Origin: Acidobacteriaceae bacterium TAA 166
Lineage (GTDB): Bacteria > Acidobacteriota > Terriglobia > Terriglobales > Acidobacteriaceae
Length of the DNA stretch: 64,000 nt
Direction of reading: 5' to 3'
Assembly: GCA_000421065.1 (NCBI GenBank)
Contig: ATWD01000002.1
Location: 868,001 to 932,000 of the forward strand
Shown: piece by piece, positions 9,091 through 17,738 of the stretch
How the letters are laid out: each line of letters begins with the position of its first letter
How positions within the stretch are numbered: position 1 is the stretch's first letter
Made by a program: the position numbers and the translations under genes
The notes under the pieces: generated by a model
The model's database searches: none
Seen by the model: the letters and a program-made list of their open reading frames with translations, nothing else
What the model was told of the DNA's origin: nothing

Positions 9091-9525
9091 ATGTCGCAGA
9101 AGGATTCATCCCGCGCACTCTCCACGACACAGATCGAGGATCTGGAACACCGTGCCCGTGCCGTTGCGGCGAATGCCTATGCTCCCTACAGCCATTTCCG
9201 GGTAGGAGCAGCTGTTCTGCTTTCGGATGGAAAGATCGCTGCAGGCTGCAACGTCGAAAACACCTCCTACCGGCTGACGAGCTGCGCCGAACAGTCCGCC
9301 ATTGCCACAGCCGTAGCCGAACATGGCCCCTCCATCCGTATCCGCGCTATCGTCATCGCCAACCTCAACGGCACAGCCTGCTCTCCCTGCGGAGCCTGCC
9401 GTCAGACCATCCGCGAGTTCGCCTCGTCCGGCACAGAGATTTTTTATCCCCTGGCAGACGGCTCCCTGGAGCGATCCTCGATCGACGCTCTCCTTCCCCA
9501 GGCATTCCTTCTTGAAGAACAGTGA
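9091..9525 (+). CDS. cdd: Cytidine deaminase
   Basis: A 144-residue homotetrameric-type cytidine deaminase that converts cytidine or deoxycytidine to uridine or deoxyuridine in pyrimidine salvage. Zinc ligands and catalytic Glu are visible: CAE at 65-67 (Cys ligand and proton-shuttling Glu) and PCGAC with Cys100 and Cys103. The N-terminal APYSHFRVGAA and NVENTSYR are substrate-site motifs of the family. The stop codon is one base before the ATG of deoA, so the two form a salvage operon. Its start codon directly abuts the GTG of cheA on the other strand. Confidence 0.96.
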   Translation: MSQKDSSRALSTTQIEDLEHRARAVAANAYAPYSHFRVGAAVLLSDGKIAAGCNVENTSYRLTSCAEQSAIATAVAEHGPSIRIRAIVIANLNGTACSPCGACRQTIREFASSGTEIFYPLADGSLERSSIDALLPQAFLLEEQ

Positions 9526-9526
9526 T

Positions 9527-10903
9527 ATGAACCCGTTTCATCCTCTCGATGTCATCCTTCGCAAACGAGACGGCCACCCCCTCAGCGACGACCAGATTCA
9601 GGGCTTCGTCCGTGCCGTCGTGGACCGCACGCCGGACCGCCCGCTCATCACCGACGCACAGATCGCCGCCTTCCTGATGGCGGTCTTTTGGCGTGGCCTC
9701 GATACCCGCGAACTCGCGACCCTCACCTCGGCGATGCGCTCCTCCGGGGATGTCTTCGACGCCGCCTCCCTCAATACCTTTACCGTGGACAAACACTCCA
9801 CCGGTGGCGTTGGGGACAAAACCTCTCTCCTGATCGCTCCGATCCTCGCGGCAGCCGGGCTCGAGAACCCCGGCCCCGATGGCGTTCCAGGGATCTGCGT
9901 CCCGATGATCAGCGGACGTTCGCTCGGGCATACGGGAGGAACGCTCGATAAGCTCGAGACCATTCCGGGCTTCAACACCCAGCTGAACCTCGACGAGCTC
10001 GCAGCCACGCTGAAGAGATGCGGCGCCGCCCTCATCGGTCAGACCCCCCGCATCGTGCCCGCCGACCGTACCCTCTATGCCCTGCGCGACCATACTGGCA
10101 CCGTGGAGTCCCCTTTCCTGATCACCGCCAGCATCATGAGCAAAAAGCTGGCCGAGTCCCTCAAAGCACTCGTCCTCGACGTCAAGGTGGGCTCCGGGGC
10201 ATTTATGCCCACCTACGAGGCCTCCCGGCAGTTAGCCGATCTCCTGGTCAAGACCGGCGTGATCTCCGGGACCCGCACCGTGGCCCTTTTGACTCGCATG
10301 GACGAACCCCTGGGGCGATTCTCCGGCAACTGGGTCGAGGTATGGGAGTGCGTGGACATCCTTCGCGGCATCCGGCATCCGATGTCCCATGACCTGATCG
10401 AGCTCTCGAACATTATGGCCGGATGGATGCTCCACCTCGCCGGCCGCGCCTCGACGGCCGAGGAAGGAGCTCGGCTCTCGGATCGCATCCTTAGCTCTGG
10501 CAAGGCTTACCAGGCATGGCTCGGGATCGCCGCGGCCCAGGGCGGCGATGTGCGGGTCTTCGACGACCCCGCGGCCCGCCACAAACCTGCTGCCAGACGT
10601 GTCCTCATGGCTGAGAGCTCCGGCTACCTCGCCTCCATGAACTGCAAACAAGTGGGATGGGCCGTACAGCGCCTTGGAGCCGGACGAGCCAGACCAGGCG
10701 ACCCGGTCAGCGCGCACGCCGGCATTGAATCTCATGCAAAGCTCGGACAGCCAGTGGAGCAGGGTCAGCCGCTCTTCACGCTCTTCAGCGAGGACGCATC
10801 TCTGCTCGACGAGCCGGAACAGATGCTTCGAGAGACCCTCCAAATCTCCTCGACCATGCCCAGGATCCAGCCTTTGATCCGCGAAACGATCCCCTCGGCT
10901 TAA
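9527..10903 (+). CDS. deoA: Thymidine/pyrimidine-nucleoside phosphorylase
   Basis: 458 residues from the ATG at 9527; the frame stays open upstream into cdd, but that part is cdd read in another frame. It cleaves thymidine and related nucleosides with phosphate to give base and deoxyribose-1-phosphate. Family features: the N-terminal helical domain (MNPFHPLDVILRKRDG), DKHSTGGVGDKTSLL (the phosphate-binding signature), SGRSLGHTGGTLDKLETIPG and the C-terminal domain with MNCKQVGWAVQRLGAGR. Length fits the family. It is coupled to cdd and lies near nupC, so uptake and breakdown of nucleosides are encoded together. Confidence 0.95.
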   Translation: MNPFHPLDVILRKRDGHPLSDDQIQGFVRAVVDRTPDRPLITDAQIAAFLMAVFWRGLDTRELATLTSAMRSSGDVFDAASLNTFTVDKHSTGGVGDKTSLLIAPILAAAGLENPGPDGVPGICVPMISGRSLGHTGGTLDKLETIPGFNTQLNLDELAATLKRCGAALIGQTPRIVPADRTLYALRDHTGTVESPFLITASIMSKKLAESLKALVLDVKVGSGAFMPTYEASRQLADLLVKTGVISGTRTVALLTRMDEPLGRFSGNWVEVWECVDILRGIRHPMSHDLIELSNIMAGWMLHLAGRASTAEEGARLSDRILSSGKAYQAWLGIAAAQGGDVRVFDDPAARHKPAARRVLMAESSGYLASMNCKQVGWAVQRLGAGRARPGDPVSAHAGIESHAKLGQPVEQGQPLFTLFSEDASLLDEPEQMLRETLQISSTMPRIQPLIRETIPSA

Positions 10904-11143
10904 ATCCCTCGAGCCGGAGTATCCCTCCAAGGGAGAACTCATCCGGCAAGATTCGCCTTTGACCTTGTCTTGAAGTCTCTCCTGCATGGGGTCACCCACG
11001 GAAGTTAATGTCCTTTTATGAAAAAGAGAAGACAATCATCGCTGTTTGAGCGAGGATATTAGCCATAACTCGTAAAAAAGCACCCATCAGCAGGCTCACA
11101 CGGGCCCTCTTCTACAAAGAAGCCTGCACAGAAGGACCGACTG

Positions 11144-12451
11144 ATGAACTACGCTTTTCTACCCGATCTCTCTGCGCTGACGATCCTCATCGTCATCCTC
11201 CTCCTGCTGCGCCGTCATCATCCGCAACGACAGACGAATCTCTGGCTTCTCGGACTCTTTCTGACCCTGATCGAATCCTCCGCGCACATCTTCTACGCGC
11301 CCTCGGGTCTACCCAGTACCATCCTCCACACCGTCGTCATCGTCTGCTATCTGCTGGCCGGCCTGGTCTTCGTATGGGGGGCGGGAGACTACAGTCCGAC
11401 CGACCGCGCCGGCTATCTCTACCTGATCGTCAACTCCATTCCCCTCTTCGGCATGTGCACCAGCTACGGTCTTCACCGGTTCACCACCCAGGCATTTCTT
11501 CCCTGGATCGCGATCGGCGCGATCGCCGGCGCCGCATCCTCTCTCGTGCTCTATCGAAGCGCGCTGCGTTCCGTCCTGGTCGCCTCCGGCTGGATCGCCA
11601 TGGGCCTTCTCGTCTCTCAAGGCAGGTTTCGCGAGGCGGTCTACTGGAGCCTGGGGATTGTCTACGCCATCGCCACGGTGAACTTCTATCGCAAGCTGCC
11701 CCGCAACAGCACCGGCCGTCTCGCCATCGTCACAGGATTTTCCATCTGGGCCTTCTTCTTCTTCCTGCATCCCTTCATCGTGACCTACCGCACCTATGCC
11801 GACATCGCCTCGCACATCTGGAATATGCAGAAGTCGCTCATCTCGATTGGAATGATCCTGGTCATGCTCGAGGAGCAGATCTCCTGCAACCGCTGGCTCG
11901 CCCTTCACGACGAGCTGACGGGACTCTCCAACCGCCGGTCCTTTGAAGATCATCTGGCAACGTCACTCGAACGTTGCCGCCGCTCCCATTCCACGCTCGC
12001 CGTCTTCATGCTGGATCTCGACGGCTTTAAACAGATCAACGACACCCACGGCCATCATGCCGGCGATCAGCTCCTTCGCCACATCGCAACCTGCCTGCTC
12101 GAGAACGGCGAATGCTTCGCCTCGATCGCACGGCTCGGAGGCGATGAGTTCACCCTGCTCTCCTGCGACTCCAATCGCGATCATTCCATCGAAGATCTTC
12201 GGGAGGCCGTTCAGGAGGCCACGGAGCGGCCGTTTGAGCTCGACGGTCAGACCCTTCGTGTCTCCGCTTCCATCGGCATTGCGCTCTACCCCGACGACGC
12301 CGACGACGCCACGCGTCTGCTGCGTATTGCCGATCTGCGCATGTATTCGATCAAACAGTCGCGGACGCCGCTCCGCCATATCCGCCTCGACACGGTTCCC
12401 TCGCTCACCGCCAGCGGGCGATTCCGCAGCCGCTCTCTCTCCAATTTCTGA
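11144..12451 (+). CDS. Membrane-bound diguanylate cyclase (GGDEF domain)
   Basis: 435 residues. The first ~245 are mostly hydrophobic, with about seven or eight predicted TM helices forming a possible membrane sensor. A GGDEF domain follows, with LALHDELTGLSNRRSF at its start, FMLDLDGFKQINDTHGHHAGD and the intact active-site GGDEF (332-336). It should make c-di-GMP from two GTP. The allosteric I-site RxxD is absent: the matching positions are E323 and A326, so product inhibition is probably weak. It lies between deoA and nupC, but a link to nucleosides is not shown. Confidence 0.92.
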   Translation: MNYAFLPDLSALTILIVILLLLRRHHPQRQTNLWLLGLFLTLIESSAHIFYAPSGLPSTILHTVVIVCYLLAGLVFVWGAGDYSPTDRAGYLYLIVNSIPLFGMCTSYGLHRFTTQAFLPWIAIGAIAGAASSLVLYRSALRSVLVASGWIAMGLLVSQGRFREAVYWSLGIVYAIATVNFYRKLPRNSTGRLAIVTGFSIWAFFFFLHPFIVTYRTYADIASHIWNMQKSLISIGMILVMLEEQISCNRWLALHDELTGLSNRRSFEDHLATSLERCRRSHSTLAVFMLDLDGFKQINDTHGHHAGDQLLRHIATCLLENGECFASIARLGGDEFTLLSCDSNRDHSIEDLREAVQEATERPFELDGQTLRVSASIGIALYPDDADDATRLLRIADLRMYSIKQSRTPLRHIRLDTVPSLTASGRFRSRSLSNF

Positions 12452-12577
12452 TGACTGCAGGGCAGCTCGCCGCTGCGGAAGCATCTCAGCCTCTTCCCAG
12501 GCGCGATTAAACCATCGAAAAATCCCGTCAATCTCTGAAAGAATAGCTAAGCCTTACAGCTCACCTCGGAGCACACT

Positions 12578-13816
12578 TTGCCTCGTCTCACGGGACTCCT
12601 CGGACTCGTCGTCTTCCTCGGCCTTGCCTATGTCTTCTCCACCGATCGGCGCGCGATCCGCTGGCGAACTGTAGCCTGGGGACTCGGTCTCCAGATCCTC
12701 TTCGCCTTCCTGGTCATTAAATGGACCTACGGTCAGAGAGTTCTTGCCAGCATCTCATCGGTCATCACCCACCTGCTCGGCCATTCGGCCGATGGCTCCT
12801 CCCTGGTCTTCGGTCACATCGGAACCCCAGGTGATCCTCTTCAGACCCTCGCCTTCGCAGTCCTGCCGACCATCATCTTCGTCTCTGCCTTCTTCGCCAT
12901 CCTGTATCATATCGGCCTCATGCAGATCATCATTCGCGCCGTGGCCTGGGTGATGCAGCGCACCATGGGCACCAGCGGGGCCGAGTCCACCAACGTCGCC
13001 GCCAGCATCTTCATGGGACAGACCGAAGCTCCCCTGACCATCCGCCCCTTCCTCGCCGGAGCCACCCGATCCGAGCTGATGACCATCATGACCTCCGGCA
13101 TGGCTCATGTCTCCGGAGGAATCATGGCCGCTTACATCAGCTTCGGCATCAACGCCAAGGACCTGCTCTCCGCCGTCATCATGACGGCTCCCGGCACCAT
13201 GCTGGTCGCGAAGATGCTCGTTCCCGAGACGGAGACTCCCGCAACCGCAGGCACCGTCCATATGCCTCCGGACGAAGAGCATCGCAATGAAAACTTCATC
13301 GCCGCCATCGCTCGCGGCACCATCGACGGCGGCAAGCTGGCCTTCAACGTCGCCATCATGCTCATCAGCTTCGTCGCTCTCGTCGGCCTGGCTAATGCCA
13401 TCATGCTCGGAGTCTCGAACTTCCTCTGGACGCACGGACAGATCCCCTTCCCGCACTCCCTCAACGCCGTGCTTGGAGTCGCCGGAGCCCCTGTGGCCTG
13501 GCTCATCGGAATTCCCTGGAGCGAGTGCCGTGTCATCGGCAATTTGCTTGGAACACGCACCATAATCAATGAGTTTCTGGCATTCCAACAGCTCGGCCCC
13601 TTGAAGAGCTCGCTCACCCCGTCGAGCTTCTCCATCGCCACCTTCGCCCTCTGCGGCTTCGCGAATGTCGGTTCGATCGGGATGCAGATCGGAGGCATCG
13701 GAGCCCTGGTTCCCAACCGCCGCAACGATCTCGCCCAGCTTGGCCTGCGGGCCATGCTGGCAGGAACCATGGCCAATCTCATGTCGGCCGCGATCGTATC
13801 CCTGCTCATCCGCTGA
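12578..13816 (+). CDS. nupC: Concentrative nucleoside transporter (CNT/NupC family)
   Basis: 412 residues from a TTG start with GGAG upstream (CTCGGAGCACACTTTG). The multi-helix membrane protein carries CNT signatures: ASIFMGQTEAPLTIRP (GQTEAP), MTSGMAHVSGGIMAAYISFGI, and later NEFLAFQQL followed by FALCGFANVGSIGMQIGGIG. It couples nucleoside uptake to an ion gradient, usually H+ or Na+. Together with the nearby cytidine deaminase and thymidine phosphorylase it completes a nucleoside import and salvage set, though the cyclase gene lies between them. Confidence 0.94.
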   Translation: MPRLTGLLGLVVFLGLAYVFSTDRRAIRWRTVAWGLGLQILFAFLVIKWTYGQRVLASISSVITHLLGHSADGSSLVFGHIGTPGDPLQTLAFAVLPTIIFVSAFFAILYHIGLMQIIIRAVAWVMQRTMGTSGAESTNVAASIFMGQTEAPLTIRPFLAGATRSELMTIMTSGMAHVSGGIMAAYISFGINAKDLLSAVIMTAPGTMLVAKMLVPETETPATAGTVHMPPDEEHRNENFIAAIARGTIDGGKLAFNVAIMLISFVALVGLANAIMLGVSNFLWTHGQIPFPHSLNAVLGVAGAPVAWLIGIPWSECRVIGNLLGTRTIINEFLAFQQLGPLKSSLTPSSFSIATFALCGFANVGSIGMQIGGIGALVPNRRNDLAQLGLRAMLAGTMANLMSAAIVSLLIR

Positions 13817-13918
13817 ATGCGAGTAACACGATCGCAACAACATTTTCATTCTCTCTGCGTTTACCTCAATAACGCTTCGCTAGCATCTACAAAGTCGAAG
13901 CGGATCGTGAGGGTCAAG

Positions 13919-14269
13919 ATGAAATCTCCCCGCCTCGTTGCTGCTTTATTCTCCGTTCCCCTCTTGCTTGCGGCCGGATGTGCTCATCGTAACTACACCT
14001 ACGCTTACGCCCCGCCTCCTCCTCCGCCTCCCCCACAGGCCTATGCCGTGCCTCCATTGATCGATCGCGCCAATCGCGAAGGCTTTCGCTTAGGCATGGA
14101 GAGCGCCTCACGCGACGCTTATCGCGGCTTCGGCTATCAACCGAAACGCGATCCCGCCTTCCGCGATACGCCGGGCTATGATCCCTCTCTCGGGCCCTAC
14201 GGGCCGTATCGCGATGCCTTCCGCGCCGCCTATCTGCACGGATACGATCAGGGCTTTCCTCGTCATTAG
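13919..14269 (+). CDS. Small lipoprotein of unknown function
   Basis: 116 residues from the ATG at 13919; the frame is open further up but without a signal sequence there. The N-terminus is a lipoprotein signal peptide ending in LLLAAGC, so Cys would be lipidated. A proline run (eight Pro) follows. The rest is hydrophilic, rich in Tyr, Arg, Gly and Pro, with repeated short motifs (REGFRLGMESASRDAYRG, FRAAYLHGYDQGF). I do not recognise a family. It sits alone before ssrA, and the base composition is like its neighbours. Confidence 0.75.
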   Translation: MKSPRLVAALFSVPLLLAAGCAHRNYTYAYAPPPPPPPPQAYAVPPLIDRANREGFRLGMESASRDAYRGFGYQPKRDPAFRDTPGYDPSLGPYGPYRDAFRAAYLHGYDQGFPRH

Positions 14270-14298
14270 CCACAGTGGAGAGCCTGGAAGACACGGGA

Positions 14299-14304
14299 TA
14301 TAAT
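14299..14304 (+). promoter_or_regulatory. Probable -10 box of the tmRNA gene
   Basis: A perfect TATAAT lies 51 bases before the mature tmRNA 5' end, consistent with a precursor that is trimmed by RNase P. No clear TTGACA was found at the right distance upstream. Confidence 0.55.
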
Positions 14305-14354
14305 AGAAAAAGTTCTTTGTAAGGCCCAATGCATGGTTGGTGCCAGCTCCAGAT

Positions 14355-14708
14355 GGGGGCGTCACGGCTTCGACGGGATTGCTTGCGGCAGAGAGGCATG
14401 CCGGGGTGTGGACACCCGTAATCGCTCACAAAACTATAAGTGCCGAACCTCAATTCGCGCTTGCTGCTTAATTAACTAAGTAGCCGATCGCTCGGGCTTC
14501 GCCTACGGGCCCGTACCGATCGTCGCACAGTAGGCTGGCCAAACCTGCTCCGTCTGCGCGGGAATGGCGAGATCGATCAGGCTGGTCGTCGACGCATCTT
14601 TGTCCGTTCTAAGCGCCGATGACGAGACAAAAATGAACTGGAAAAAGCATGAAGGCTCTCTGTTGAAGGTTTTTTCGGACGCGGGTTCGACTCCCGCCGC
14701 CTCCACCA
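14355..14708 (+). ncRNA. ssrA: Transfer-messenger RNA (tmRNA), one-piece
   Basis: The 5' end GGGGGCG pairs with CGCCTCC just before the 3' ACCA, forming the tRNA-like acceptor stem with CCA encoded. The 3' part has a T-arm-like GGGTTCGACTCCC. The resume codon GCT is at 14424, preceded by TAATC. Reading on gives a 15-residue tag AHKTISAEPQFALAA followed by TAA (14469-14471), so it has the usual ALAA degron. tmRNA rescues stalled ribosomes and tags the nascent chains for proteolysis. The length of about 354 nt is normal. A terminator follows. Confidence 0.95.
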
Positions 14709-14731
14709 CTACAAAGTCCGCATAAGCACTG

Positions 14732-14757
14732 GCTCCCGCAAGGGAGCTTTTCTTTTT
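14732..14757 (+). terminator. Rho-independent terminator of ssrA
   Basis: GCTCCC, a GCAA tetraloop and GGGAGC are followed by TTTTCTTTTT. The stem is perfect and lies 24 bases after the tmRNA CCA. Confidence 0.88.
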
Positions 14758-14878
14758 GTGCTAATTTTGTCCTTTGCCCTATATGCTTTGACATAGGCAC
14801 GCTTTGTACCTGTGCCGTACAGGAGCTACCCTCGGGTATGTCCTTTATTCGCAGATAGAAAAGCCTGAGAATGACTTC

Positions 14879-17590
14879 TCACGTCCCATGACGTGGGGTA
14901 TCCCCCCGCAACCGCCGCAGAGTCTCTTCGAGCTCCGTAGCCCACTCCGCTGCCGATCTCGATTCCGTCCACTTCACCGGAGCACCGACGCGAATCTCGA
15001 TCCTGCCTGAGCGAAACCACCTCGCTCCTCGTACGCGAATCTGCTCCAGACCCATCAGTGCCACCGGAAGCACAGGCACGCCCGCCTGCGCGGAGAGCAA
15101 ACCAATTCCCTGTCGGAACCGCGCCATCTCGCCTGTCTGGCTTCTTGTGCCCTCCGGAAAGATGAGGACGGAGTAGCCGAGATCAATTGCCTCGCCCGCG
15201 TGAGCGAAGCTCCGCCGAAATCCTTGCAGCCGAGGCAGCGGAAAGACATTAAACAAGAGAGTTAACATCCAGTATGCGGCTCGGCCGGCCACACCATGCG
15301 ATCGTCCAGAGCGAAAAGCTGCCAGCATCTCTCCCGACATCATGATGGCGGTCCGCCGCCGCAGAGAGCCAGGAAGCCCATAGAGCACGAGCGCGCCATC
15401 CAGAGTCGAGATATGGTTAGCGATAATCAAAAATCGCCCCTCAGGTTCTACTCCGGATGAAATAACTCGCGGAGCAAGCAGCACTCCGACAAGTGGCCGC
15501 AGAATGATCTCCACAAAAAGGCCACGAAGCAGACGCGCCGGAGCAGACCACGGCCAACGCGGATAGGTCAACTCGGGAGAGTCGCCGGTTCTCCCGGTCA
15601 CTGCATCCCTGGGCGCTCCCCTTGTGGCTCGCGCCCCAATCTCTGGATCATCTTCCTGCGAGGGTGATGAAGTTGTCTCTGTTGTTGCACCAGGTTCCTG
15701 CGCCCCTGCGGTAAGAGCTCCGATATTGGTGGCGCGACGAAGTTCACCCAGTGTTTGGAGTGCTGCCATCTGGGAATCGCCAATCAAAATACCTGTTCGC
15801 TGCTCGATCGCGGAGGCGAGCTGAACCCGGCCTAAACTGTCGAGATGAAGATCTTCCGAGAGCCGCAGATCGTCCTCATCTGCCGCAACCGGTTCGCCGG
15901 TGATGGAAGCGATCGTCGCCAATAGGAAATTCTCCGACTGCGACGACTCCGTGCCCTGACCGCGAACGGCGCCGCAGGCCCAGTCCCGGAGAGTGCGCCG
16001 CAGCAGCTTGCCGGTGGACGTGTAGGGAAATACGAGTTCAGGCCAGCGCAATACTCGGCGCATCTGCTGAAAATCAGCTAACTCGCCATTCGCGTTTCGC
16101 ACCGCCTCCTGCAACGCAGCCTCATCTCCCTGGTAGAGCACAACGCAGACCGGCTCCGGTCCCGATGCAAGCTCGCAAGGTACAACCGCACAGGCCTGCA
16201 CGCCGGGCTGATGCAACAGGGCGGCTTCCAGATCGGATGGATGAATATTCAGACCGCTGGAGGTGACGATGACATCTCCTTTGCGTCCCACAAAACGAAG
16301 TTCGCCCGATCCGGTCTGTTCTGCAAGATCGCCGGTGGCCAGCCACTCCCCTTCACGCTGTTGGAGTCGGCCTCGCTGCCAGGTTGCGCCCGCGACCATA
16401 TCGCCGCGCACCAGCAACTCTCCCGTATCGCTCAAGCGAACCTCCCTCCCGGGCAGCGGTCTGCCGATCGTGCCCTGGCCAATTCGAAACGGGTGATTCA
16501 ACGTGACCAGGGCCGCCGTCTCCGTCATGCCATACCCCTGAATCAGGGCAAAGCCCAGCCGATTCCAGAAAATCTCCAGCTCCGCCGGGAGCGCCGCACC
16601 ACCAGAGATGACGGCCCAGAACTTCCATCCGAAGGCATGGTGGATCGCGCGAAAGCGCCACCATCGTTTCAGAATGGACAACCCGGCGACGCGATCGATT
16701 TCATCTTTAAGCGGTGGCTGCGATGTAAGCAGATGCGAGCGCAAGAGTGTCAGAAGGCGCGGCACTGCAACGAGTACCGAGATCCGATCACGGCGAATGA
16801 GTTGAACCAGGCGGACGGAGTCCAGCACATCGGTGAAGTGGACCTCCGCGGCCAATACGCCAGGTATCCACAAGCCCATGAACTGTCCAAAGACATGGCT
16901 CAGCGGCAGGGTATGCAGGAACCGCAGCGGATGAACCCATCTTTCGTAGCGCCGATATTTGTTGATCTCCGCCTCGATTGGGCTTAAGCTGGCGAGCACA
17001 TTACGGTGCGTGTGTACGATCCCCTTCGGCTCAGACGTGGTGCCGGAGGTGAAGATGATTTGAAATGGAGCGTCTTGGTGCACCGCGGGATCGATTCTGT
17101 AGTCGGGCTCCGGCGGCAACCTCTGTCGCAGATCAGACAAGCTCAGCTGAGGAACATCAGAGAGCGGAGATAGCCTTTTCGTATCGGCAACAATCAGCTG
17201 CGGCGTAACCTCTTCGAGAATGCGTGCGGCGAACTCGTGCGACCCCGCTGCATCGAGTGGCACGACAAGCACTCCCCTGAGCAAGCATCCGAAGAACGCC
17301 GCCACCCACTCGGCTGAATTTTCGCCCCAAAGCAAAATTCGCTCGCCGGGACCAATGTTGCGGCGAGCCAACTCCGATGAGAACCTTCCGGCAAGCCGTG
17401 CAAGCTCACCATACGTTGTGCCATAACTTCGCACGCCACGATGCGAAACGATCGCCGTCTCTGCTGCGTGTCGACGGAAATCATCCACCAAACTGCCAAG
17501 GTGCGGTCGCGTCGGCACTCTTTCCCCCTTCCGAATTGGATGCATCAGCCTATCCAGCGCAGACGCTGAATCTGTCTGTTCCGGTGGCAT
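14879..17590 (-). CDS. Acyl-activating enzyme - acyl carrier - 1-acyl-glycerophosphate acyltransferase fusion
   Basis: 903 residues in three parts. Residues ~30-550 are an AMP-binding acyl ligase with FTSGTTSEPKGIVHTH, the QGYGMTETAALV motif and TGDLAE. Residues ~555-640 are an acyl or peptidyl carrier domain with the phosphopantetheine Ser585 in LHLDSLGRVQL. Residues ~690-895 are a PlsC-type acyltransferase with NHISTLD (His726 and Asp731 of the HX4D motif) and FPEGTR (811-816). It probably activates a fatty acid, holds it on its own carrier domain and transfers it to a lysophospholipid at the membrane. E. coli Aas has the acyltransferase first and no carrier domain, so this is a distinct arrangement. 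Monocistronic. Confidence 0.88.
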   Translation of the reverse strand: MPPEQTDSASALDRLMHPIRKGERVPTRPHLGSLVDDFRRHAAETAIVSHRGVRSYGTTYGELARLAGRFSSELARRNIGPGERILLWGENSAEWVAAFFGCLLRGVLVVPLDAAGSHEFAARILEEVTPQLIVADTKRLSPLSDVPQLSLSDLRQRLPPEPDYRIDPAVHQDAPFQIIFTSGTTSEPKGIVHTHRNVLASLSPIEAEINKYRRYERWVHPLRFLHTLPLSHVFGQFMGLWIPGVLAAEVHFTDVLDSVRLVQLIRRDRISVLVAVPRLLTLLRSHLLTSQPPLKDEIDRVAGLSILKRWWRFRAIHHAFGWKFWAVISGGAALPAELEIFWNRLGFALIQGYGMTETAALVTLNHPFRIGQGTIGRPLPGREVRLSDTGELLVRGDMVAGATWQRGRLQQREGEWLATGDLAEQTGSGELRFVGRKGDVIVTSSGLNIHPSDLEAALLHQPGVQACAVVPCELASGPEPVCVVLYQGDEAALQEAVRNANGELADFQQMRRVLRWPELVFPYTSTGKLLRRTLRDWACGAVRGQGTESSQSENFLLATIASITGEPVAADEDDLRLSEDLHLDSLGRVQLASAIEQRTGILIGDSQMAALQTLGELRRATNIGALTAGAQEPGATTETTSSPSQEDDPEIGARATRGAPRDAVTGRTGDSPELTYPRWPWSAPARLLRGLFVEIILRPLVGVLLAPRVISSGVEPEGRFLIIANHISTLDGALVLYGLPGSLRRRTAIMMSGEMLAAFRSGRSHGVAGRAAYWMLTLLFNVFPLPRLQGFRRSFAHAGEAIDLGYSVLIFPEGTRSQTGEMARFRQGIGLLSAQAGVPVLPVALMGLEQIRVRGARWFRSGRIEIRVGAPVKWTESRSAAEWATELEETLRRLRGDTPRHGT

Positions 17591-17738
17591 CGAAAATGTA
17601 ATGCTTTGCGTCAGTCAAATTCTGACAACCCAGCAAAGACTACATGTGAATACGGTCCAGCTGGCAGAGAGATAAGATTTTTCATTGCAGAAAAGAGAGG
17701 GACAGCGATTTTGACCGCGAATTCGCATCCTATGACTC

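Noticed and set aside
9323..9526. N-terminal extension of deoA
   Set aside because: This part is cdd read in another frame; the ATG at 9527 gives the family start.
14503..14709. Minus-strand ORF starting MVEAAGVEPASEK
   Set aside because: It lies on the opposite strand of the tmRNA 3' end. This N-terminus is a well-known translation artefact of tRNA-like ends.
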